From Hordeum vulgare subsp. vulgare (Eukaryota; Streptophyta; Magnoliopsida; Poales; Poaceae), in the NCBI RefSeq assembly GCF_904849725.1, contig NC_058521.1, forward strand, positions 348,562,138 through 348,626,137: DNA of 64,000 nucleotides, given 5' to 3'. Made by a program: the position numbers and the translations under genes. How positions within the stretch are numbered: the first letter of the stretch is position 1; the number at the start of each line of letters is the position of its first letter. Positions 57,560 to 64,000 of the stretch are shown piece by piece. The notes beneath the pieces were generated by a model. It saw nothing but the letters and a program-made list of their open reading frames with translations. It searched no databases and had not been told where the DNA came from.

Positions 57560-58730
57560 GCCTGACGACCGAGCATGCTCGAAGGTTATGGGTGGAGCTT
57601 GATTCAGGCGGGGCAGAGTGTATGAGGCATGGCTTGTCCAGTAGTACGCTGAGGATCAACTGGGCCCTTGTTCGTGTTCTCTTCGTTGATTGTCCGGATG
57701 TGACTACTCCCGTGAGTGGGGTGTGTGTCTTGTTTGGATTTGTCTAGCTTGTTTAGTAAGGCTAGGATCATTGCACATTTGCAGTATTTGCCAAGTGCTT
57801 TCCATGGCGCAGTATTTGAGCATCAGGATTGATAACTCGGCGATGGTTTAAATCCGGCAACGAGAGAGGGCATTGAGGATGCCCTCATCGCGGCAGTAAT
57901 GCCGGAAGGCACTAATAAGCTCTTGTCCATCACGGCCCTCAGTCCTGTTGTTGAGGAGGAATCTAGCCCATAAGTGGTATACTGAATTCCCTAGCCGCTG
58001 TGTGACTTCACGTGGGACTGGTAAACCAAACTCTTTCGCTTTTATGCTCGAGTTGGGTGGTGGGTGGGAAAAGATTTAGAGTTCCCGTGAGTGGTGGGTT
58101 GGAGATCTCGGTGACTGCGTACCCGGCTGGGTGGCGCACCGGATCAGCCATTGGTGCCAAAGTATTGCTGGGGCGAGATAGATATTTATGATTATTGGGT
58201 AAGTCCGGATGATCAGTGATCGGGACTTATACCGTCTTTAATTCTGATAGCTGGTGCGGGGAGTCCTTAACCGGGCACTCGACAATGTTTATCAGATGCG
58301 TGACGGCCGGGACATGAATTTCCCTGTCGTCGGGTCTGAGCCAGATTTGATTGTAGATCGTCGCCGAATGGTTTATCATGCCCATGGCTTGGATCTGGTT
58401 GAGTAGTTCGTGTGGTACCGGGGTTTCGGCAGAGTTCGTGCCTCTTGTGAGTTCGGGGTTAGCCCATGTCACTCGTGCTCCGGCAGCGCTCAAGGTTGCC
58501 TCTGAGGTGTAATCGGCTGAAACGAGTTCGGGCGTGTTGAACACGTCGGGCCCTAAGGCTGGACTAGGGGTGAAGGTCATCCCAGTGGCGAGATCCGTGG
58601 TTTCCAAAGTCGAAGCATCGGGACATACGGTTTCCTCGAAAGGAGCCAAAAGTCTTGTTAACACAAGTTCTCCCTGGGGGTGAGTGGTGAACTCTAGGTG
58701 CCCGAACCTGACTTCGTGACCGGGGTTCAA
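57560..58730 (-). pseudogene. Gag of D
   Basis: The first open frame (58227-58730, MNPGHEVRFGHLEF...) is a Gag N terminus with ELLNQIQAMGMINHSATIYNQIWLRP. Next, in broken frames, come HDGQELISAFRHYCRDEGIL and ALSRCRI (57835-57945), the capsid-like region. No zinc knuckle is clear. The N-terminal 167 codons are open, the remainder is broken. Confidence 0.6.
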
Positions 58731-58884
58731 ATTTCTGACCTGGCTAAGGTGTCCGACCGGATTGGTGTGCAGAACGATGCTTCCAAATGCAAAGATCTGT
58801 CCGGGGACAAAAACATCCTTGTTGAGGATCTCCTAGCTAATGACTAAGTGTGCCATCGATCCTTCTGACAATCCAATCAGTGGA

Positions 58885-58904
58885 ACTCTCAATAAAATCA
58901 CCAA
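58885..58904 (-). promoter_or_regulatory. Primer binding site region of D
   Basis: On the minus strand TTGGTGATTTTATTGAGAGT follows the LTR. It resembles a decayed TGG-type primer binding site; the tRNA cannot be named. Confidence 0.45.
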
Positions 58905-59192
58905 TATCGGTGTCAAACCGGCAGATCTCAGGTAGGGGGTCCCGTTCTAAGGACCTTGGATCGATGGGTTGTAGGAGAGAAGGGGAGACATTATTTACCT
59001 ATGTTCGGGCCCTCTTGAGGAGGTAAAACCCTATGTCCTCCTTGGTGATATATATGTGGATGATGATTACAGAGCTGATCTACCTCGAGATCGTACGAGC
59101 TAAACCCTAGAAGGGATAACCAACCTAGATGGACGAGTACACTTGGTTTACATACAACCAACCTTCAACTAAGGGCGACTGGGCCGACCTAG
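58905..59192 (-). repeat. 5' LTR of D, interrupted
   Basis: It starts TATCGGTGTC (TG to TA) and matches the other LTR up to 'gggccgacctag', where the CACTA element begins. Confidence 0.8.
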
Positions 59193-59210
59193 CACTAGTA
59201 GAACAAGGGC
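59193..59210 (+). repeat. CACTA terminal inverted repeat
   Basis: CACTAGTAGAACAAGGGC, preceded by TAG (59190-59192). The uninterrupted copy of the D LTR reads 'gggccgacctagtctag', so the break point is precise. Confidence 0.85.
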
Positions 59211-59234
59211 ATTTAGCCCCGGTTCAGTTGGGCC

Positions 59235-59390
59235 ATTAGTCCCGGTTCGCAAACCGGGACTTATCAACCGGGACTAATGCTAGCCCCGGTTTGGCCCCGA
59301 ACCGGGGCTAATGCCTTCCACATGGTGGGGCTGGGAGCGAGGGGGGAGGGGTATTAGTCCCGGTTCGTATTACGAACCGGGGCTATTTCT
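59235..59390. repeat. Subterminal hairpin repeats of the CACTA element
   Basis: Three inverted pairs: attagtcccggtt/aaccgggactaat (59235-59279), tagccccggttt/gaaccggggcta (59281-59312), and attagtcccggttcg/cgaaccggggct (about 59352-59385). CACTA transposases bind subterminal repeats in known systems; binding here is inferred. Confidence 0.75.
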
Positions 59391-59674
59391 TCGCTGTGTT
59401 TTTGAGCAATTTTTGGGTTTAGGTTTTGCACTAAATTAGATGGGGCTATTTTACTGCCCCCTATTTTCCCATATATTTGTTTTGGGCATTTTTTAATTTT
59501 TGTTTTGCACTAAATTGGATTGCACATACACAACAATAAAGGAACAACTATATTGCACATCGTCATGAATATATTACACCATCTCATCTGTCATGCTTTG
59601 TCGAACGTACTTAATTACAAAATGTAGATACGAGTTACATGCACATATGTGCTTCTTTTTTACACTATAACATT

Positions 59675-60660
59675 TCATACCATTCTAATCGAAGGGCAAT
59701 GGTATTCTCCCTTTGGATCTAGGACCTCTGCATCAAAGAATCCGGCAATTTCCTCTTGAATTGCTCGTACATGTTCCTGTGGTAGAAGACCATCCCGCAA
59801 CCGTTCGGTCTAATTTAAAGAATGGGTCAATATATATATCAATGAAACCGAACACAATTTACGGTAATAAAATAAAGCTGTGAGTATTGTTTATCGTACT
59901 TTGATTTTTTTATGTCCCGAGTTTTGCCGTTCTCATTGCTCGTCTGGCAAATGAACTCGCAAACATAGTATCCACATAAATTGTTCCCGTGTTCTTGCCT
60001 CAAGCACATTACGAGAACAGAGTTCAATCAAAAACGTAATCAAGAATTATAATGGTATTGAAACTAGAATAAAGAGATGCGCGTATCTAGCTAGTAGTTA
60101 CTTACATCTATTTGTTTAAATGTAAGCTCTGGCTTCCAATCACCCCGAGCCTTGGCGGTGAACCGTTTCCAAGCCCTGCCAAGAAAAGAAAATGAATAAC
60201 GGAGTTCTATATTAATTCCTTGCTATCAGGAAATGAACTAGAAGTTGCCGATATAGTGCGATAATGATTGAAATTACCTGTGGAGGCATTCCTGCATGTT
60301 CGTCCATTCAGTGAGGGGTGTGCGTTTCGGGTCCATGACTATTACTTGTCGTCTGTCACGTACAATGGTTAACAAAATAAAGTGGAACATGCGCGCGCAT
60401 AACGAGTCAATTATACGTACACTTATTATAACATCGAGTAAGCGAAAATAGAATGTGTGTATAGTAACACTCACTTGAAGTTCTAAGGAAATAGTATTTC
60501 CCTTTTGGTACTGCAAAACCTTAACGCTTGTACCAAGTTATTCTCTGTCTCACGGGGATTCGATTCGACACTTTGGTGATGATTATAATTTGGGGCAATG
60601 AACCCAATGTCATATATTTGTCCTCTTTTGCATTGGAGAATCTTCATTCTTCAAAATTAA
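59675..60660 (-). pseudogene. C48/Ulp1-like peptidase, 3' exons
   Basis: Minus-strand exon pieces: about 60660-60480 (LQCKRGQIYDIGFIAPNY, NNLVQALRF); 60350-60275 (RQVIVMDPKRTPLTEWTNMQ); 60185-60110 (WKRFTAKARGDWKPELTFKQ); 60012-59915 (CLRQEHGNNLCGYYVCEFI); 59815-59675 (ERLRDGLLPQEHVRAIQEEI, stop at 59675). The NLCGYYV block fits the Cys-nucleophile box of Ulp1-type proteases (Cys near 59975) and VMD the Asp region. Such genes accompany many grass CACTA elements; their role in transposition is not established. An in-frame stop near 60484 suggests decay. Confidence 0.7.
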
Positions 60661-60734
60661 TATAGTGATGAGTAAGATTATACATGCAAGAACGAGCTGA
60701 GTAAGACTTAATGACATAAATTAAGAATACTTAC

Positions 60735-61200
60735 AAACAATAGGCACTGACGATAGATTTGTCGAGGGCGTCTTGTTTGTATAACTGAAATAATTCCTCG
60801 AATTCAATCATAATCACGCCTCGTCCAGTCCCGATGCTCGTCTTCATATGCTAAGTAGAGCCAATTTTTCTGTTGAGCACATGCTTGCATGTACCAGTCA
60901 TGCAATCTTCGTATTTTTGTTGATAGCGCTTTGACTAACTCAGGTTTGACCAGAGGATGCCCGTACCGGTACGTGTATTCTTCATCAGTGAATACCTCCA
61001 AATGGCTCAAGTACTCATAAATAGACATGCCGTGAGCCTTCGCCGCTTCTCCATAGTTTGCAAGAAATTCTGGATCGATTTCAGCTGTTTCATCATTCTT
61101 GTGCTGGACCGCAGCTCCGCTCAACCACACATTTGTATCGGAATACATTTTGAGCAGGGGGCACGATTGGTTTTTCTGTTATCCGAGCTGGGCAACTGAT
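60735..61200 (-). pseudogene. 5' part of the CACTA peptidase gene
   Basis: The frame 60804-61148 reads MYSDTNVWLSGAAVQHK, DPEFLANYGEAAKAHGMS, YRYGHPLVKPELVKAL and IRRLHDWYMQACAQQKNW (114 codons). The next piece continues EFEELFQLYKQDALDKSIVS (about 60805-60745) in another frame. From memory, this text precedes the Ulp1-like exons in Triticeae CACTA elements. Domain unknown. Confidence 0.6.
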
Positions 61201-61596
61201 TTCCCGCTGGACGTACTACTCTTCAACCGCTGCTTTTTTGCCTGAGCTGACATGATAATAGAGCGTTCATAGTTTGCTCGCAACGGTGGCGGTGGATCTT
61301 CAAGGTTTTTCAGCATTATCACTACCGCGGCGTGCTCTCTTGGGGTGGCCGGGTACTATGGCTCTTTCGGTTTATTCTTGTTAGCCACTTGAGCCTTCCA
61401 CTGTTCATGATGGGCGTCATCCCTCTTAATATTGTCATCTCCAGTATAGTGCCAAGGTCTCTTCAGCATATTCTTATGCGGTGATGTTGGGAGGGGGCGA
61501 CAACTTACGTTTTGGTGATCGGACCCTCTTTCTGCCACCACTACTAGCGGTGGTCTGTTTCCGATTTTTGCTCTGATCCTGAGTGGATGGAGACGG

Positions 61597-61863
61597 CTAA
61601 CGGGGCGGTAGAGACGGCTTACGGGGCGGTGGAGATGGCTGATGCGGCGGTGGAGACGGCTGCGCTGGAGACTGGTGAGGCGACGAAGACGACGGCTGTG
61701 CTGGAGATTGGTGAGGCGGCAAAGACGACGATTGCGGTTTTAGACTGCTGAGGTGGAGGCGAAGAAGGATTGCTGCTATGAGGAGTCGCTGGCCTTGGCG
61801 TCCAATTTGGAAGGAATATGTCCTCCTTTGGCTATACAACGGTTTGGGATTTGACTTCTCCAA
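61597..61863 (-). pseudogene. Proline-rich region of the CACTA gene
   Basis: An 88-codon frame with repeated HQSPAQPS and PPPHQPSPPP units encoded by tandem short repeats ('ggcggtggagacggct'-type on +). Common as a disordered linker in CACTA genes; no fold. Confidence 0.5.
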
Positions 61864-61904
61864 GTAGAGTCAAATCCCTATCTTCACCTGCAGGGTGGTC
61901 GAGC

Positions 61905-62750
61905 TACATAGCATGTGATAAAAAGTTGAGAGGTTTACGACAAAAACTAAAAAGCACTACAAATGAACTAAAATGAACTCTGAAAATGTTGAAAGTTGGC
62001 ATGGTATCATCATTTCACCCACATAGCATGTGATAAAAAGTTGAGAGGGTTACGACAAGAACTGGATGCACTTCGTGTACAAAACGGACAATCTCTCTCG
62101 AAGTATCAGGGTTTCGAACGATAACTCATCTGTTACAAAGGGATTTCATTTTTTTGAACTTATTTGAATTCAATACTTTTTGCTTGTTCAAAATGCCCAT
62201 TCAAAGGCACATCACAAATTTTCACACTTCATTTGATATATTTTCGTGCATTTACTTTTTTTTAGCTAGTTGCCTTGAAATTGAAAAGCACTACAAATGA
62301 ACTCTGAAAATGTTGAAAGTTGGCATGGTATCATCATTTCACCCACATAGCATGTGATAAAAAGTTGAGAGGGTTACGACAAAAACTGGATGCACTTCGT
62401 GTACAAAATGGACAATCTCTCTCGATGTATTAGGGTTTCGAACGATAACTCATCTGTTACAAAGGGATTTCATTTTTTTGAACTTATTTGACCTCCATAC
62501 TTTTCGTATGCACCATTCAAAGGCACATCACAAATTTTCAACAATTTTTGACTTCATTTGATATTTTTCGTGCATTTACTTATTTTTTTTGAGCTAGTTG
62601 ACAGTGAAATTGAAAAGCACTACAAATGAACTCTGAAAATGTTGAAAGTTGGCATGGTATCATCATTTCACCCACATAGCATGTGATTAAAGATTGAGAG
62701 GGTTACGACAAAAACTGGATGCACTTCGTGTACAAAACGTACAATATCTC
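61905..62750. repeat. Tandem array of about 320-bp units in the CACTA interior
   Basis: The phrase 'cacatagcatgtgataaaa' with 'agttgagagggttacgaca' recurs at about 61907 (partial), 62022, 62344 and 62672, with 'ctgaaaatgttgaaagttgg' preceding each of the last three. The period is about 320-335 bp. Non-coding spacer between the transposase and peptidase genes. Confidence 0.85.
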
Positions 62751-62755
62751 TCTAA

Positions 62756-62860
62756 GTTTAAAGCATTAGTACACATCACATAAAGTTTAATACATTAGTA
62801 CACATCACATAAAGTTTAATACATTAGTACACATCACATAAAGTTTAATACATTACATAG
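62756..62860. repeat. 29-bp tandem repeat
   Basis: About 3.5 copies of a 29-bp unit containing 'cattagtacacatcacat' and 'aaagtttaata', directly next to the larger array. Confidence 0.85.
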
Positions 62861-63082
62861 AATTATATTTCGATCCCTTGCCTATGATCGCTTTGGCCAT
62901 AACCATGGAGCATCTTCTTTATTTAACGGGATGCTTGGGTCAATTCTCACTATGAAGGGCGGAATTTCATCAAACTTATTATAATATGTTGACATGTGTC
63001 TTGTCCTCGATCCCCACAATGTTTGTTTTCCCTGAAAGAACTATTGTGATGCTTTGGCTCATCGTCTGATGTATTCATTTGC

Positions 63083-63280
63083 TTATTTTTTTGGTTTTTT
63101 CGGTCTGGAGGACATGTTTTTCACGTAGAAAACCTGAGCCACATCATTGGCTAGGACGAATGGCTCCTCTTTGTAACCAAGATTCTTGAGATCAACTGTT
63201 GTCATTCCGTACAACTGGTCTACCTTTACCCCTTCTCCATTCATGTTCACCCAACTACACCGAAACAAAGGGACCTTCAA
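63083..63280 (-). pseudogene. DUF4216-like domain of CACTA transposase gene
   Basis: A 65-codon frame with VPLFRCSWVNMNGEGVKVDQ, MTTVDLKNLGYKEEPFVLA and AQVFYVKNM, the landmarks of DUF4216, found downstream of the TNP2 core in grass CACTA transposases. It follows DUF4218 on the same strand after a gap of about 70 bp. Function unknown. It may be an exon or a frameshifted part of one protein. Confidence 0.8.
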
Positions 63281-63351
63281 AGTAGGTCCGTAGTCAAGTT
63301 ACCATATATCCTCTATGTAACCATACTATGTGTCCTTTTTCCCATTATCGT

Positions 63352-64000
63352 CTATCGCATCATAGCGGACACAACTATTTTGGTTGGTGCTCTTTTATCT
63401 TGAGCGGTCGTGTAAAAACTATTCCCGTTTATCTCGTACCCCTGGAAATGTAATACAGTCGAAGAAGGTGACGCGGCCAACAAGTAGAGTTGATCTCCAA
63501 TAGTGTTGTTATTCATGAGATGTGCTCGCAACCAACTGTCGAAAGTATCCATGTGTTTTTCTTCAATCCAGGAGATAGCCTTCCCCGGGAACTCGGGGCG
63601 TACAAAATTCTTGTGCTCCTCGATATACGAAGCCACGAAGGTGGAACTTTTTAGAATCGTGTAGTGTGCTTGAGTGAAAGAATGCCCGTCCCTACATATC
63701 ACTGCTTTCTTTCCTAGTGTGCCTTTTCCACTCAGTCTCCCTTCATGCCGCGATTTAGGAATACCAATCGGCTTAAGGTCAGGAAGAAAGTCTACACATA
63801 ACCCAATGAACTCCTCTGTTCCATAGACCTTGGAGACGATTCCTTCTGGCCTAGCACGGTTATGAACATATTTCTTTAAGACTCCCATGAACCTCTCGAA
63901 GGGGAACATATTGTGTAGAAATACAGGACCGAGAATGGAAATCTCGTCGACTAGGTGAACCAGGAGATGCTGTCATAATATTGAAGAAGGACGGGGGGAA
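63352..64000 (-). pseudogene. DUF4218-like domain of TNP2-type CACTA transposase, partial
   Basis: Open for 185 codons from FPFERFMGVLKKYVHNRARPEG at 63909 leftward, with FIGLCVDFLPDLK, GRLSGKGTLGKK, HYTILKSSTFVASYIEEHKN and SWLRAHLMNN. Upstream of the Met the same frame continues HLLVHLVDEISILGPVFLHN to about 63974, where a one-base shift joins PPSFFNIM, so the Met is internal and the true start is outside the window. Part of the transposase that moves CACTA elements; broken by at least one frameshift. Confidence 0.85.

Larger units (their letters stand above)
50211..59192 (-). mobile_element. Ty3/gypsy retrotransposon on the minus strand with antisense gene (D)
   Basis: Minus-strand order: 5' LTR (58905-59192 before interruption), primer binding site, gag, protease, RT, RNase H, integrase, then a 2.6-kb region holding a + strand gene remnant, polypurine tract and 3' LTR (50211-50677). 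The LTR, read in +, starts TGTCGGTGTCAAAA, a common Triticeae gypsy LTR motif. The two LTRs differ at many positions by eye, so the insertion is old. The 5' LTR is cut by the CACTA element, and its remaining end lies beyond the window. Confidence 0.85.
59193..64000 (-). mobile_element. CACTA (En/Spm superfamily) DNA transposon, partial
   Basis: The terminal inverted repeat starts CACTAGTAGAACAAGGGC inside the D LTR. The interior on the minus strand encodes, from right to left, a DUF4218 and a DUF4216 protein of the TNP2 transposase gene, a repeat-rich spacer, a proline-rich region, and a C48/Ulp1-like peptidase gene ending near the terminus. This two-gene layout is typical of Triticeae CACTA elements. 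It may be Jorge-like by its terminus, but the family is not certain. The other end and most of the transposase are outside the window. The probable 3-bp target is TAG. Confidence 0.88.

Noticed and set aside
61905..62860. CRISPR array
   Set aside because: Units are long and nearly identical without unique spacers; the context is a plant DNA transposon.

Overview
This window is plant nuclear DNA from a large, repeat-rich grass genome, most likely a member of the Triticeae (wheat, Aegilops, barley or rye). The basis is recognition of repeat families: Athila-type Ty3/gypsy LTRs opening with TGATACGTC, an Angela/BARE-1-type copia element with LTRs TGTTGGAAATATG...CCCCAACA, a Cassandra TRIM carrying 5S rRNA-derived sequence, and a CACTA transposon with a CACTAGTAGAA terminus. 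I see no intact host gene. Everything recognisable is transposable element, nearly all of it decayed by stops and frameshifts. No databases were searched; family names come from memory of consensus features and are tentative.

Layout. 1-5016: 3' part of an Athila-type element (E1, + strand), sitting in another Athila-type element (E0, internal 5017-6920, 3' LTR 6921-9636). The E0 LTR contains a Cassandra TRIM (7177-7973) and a 0.48-kb tandem duplication. 9637-11675: fragment of an unidentified LTR element with a primer-binding-site-like sequence. 11676-13400: GC-rich stretch I cannot assign. 13410-20119: degenerate minus-strand gypsy element (E4; gag, protease, RT, RNase H, integrase), whose 5' LTR is interrupted at 20119/20120 by a minus-strand Athila-type element (E5, 20120 to about 24500). 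24500-25692: unclassified.

25693-64000 is a deep nest. The oldest layer is E2, an Athila-type element of the same family as E0. Its 5' LTR (25693-27058 plus 33693-33716) is split by a complete non-autonomous element, E3 (27059-33692), flanked by the exact 5-bp duplication ATACC. E2 gag and protease follow (33805-34965). The element is then broken by a very long LTR-like sequence (LTR-H, 35056-48809), itself split by a complete minus-strand copia element C (38953-47771) flanked by the exact duplication GCTAG. E2 resumes at 48810 with RT, RNase H and the start of integrase, and is broken again at 50210/50211 by a minus-strand gypsy element D. D carries an additional antisense gene of the 'putative gypsy type transposon' (PF04195-like) kind. 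Its far LTR is broken at 59193 by a CACTA transposon on the minus strand that runs off the window and encodes a Ulp1-like (C48) peptidase and TNP2-associated DUF4216/DUF4218 domains.

The most unusual single feature is a short stretch of plant telomere repeat (41624-41674) inside the copia reverse-transcriptase reading frame, where it seems to replace about 20 bp of coding sequence. It looks like a scar of double-strand-break repair. Other points of interest are the Cassandra element with a triplicated interior and truncated 3' LTR, the filler-like repeats at 34966-35055, a tRNA-like A-box/B-box pair in LTR-H, and the antisense gene in D. I found no convincing evidence for a new biological system.
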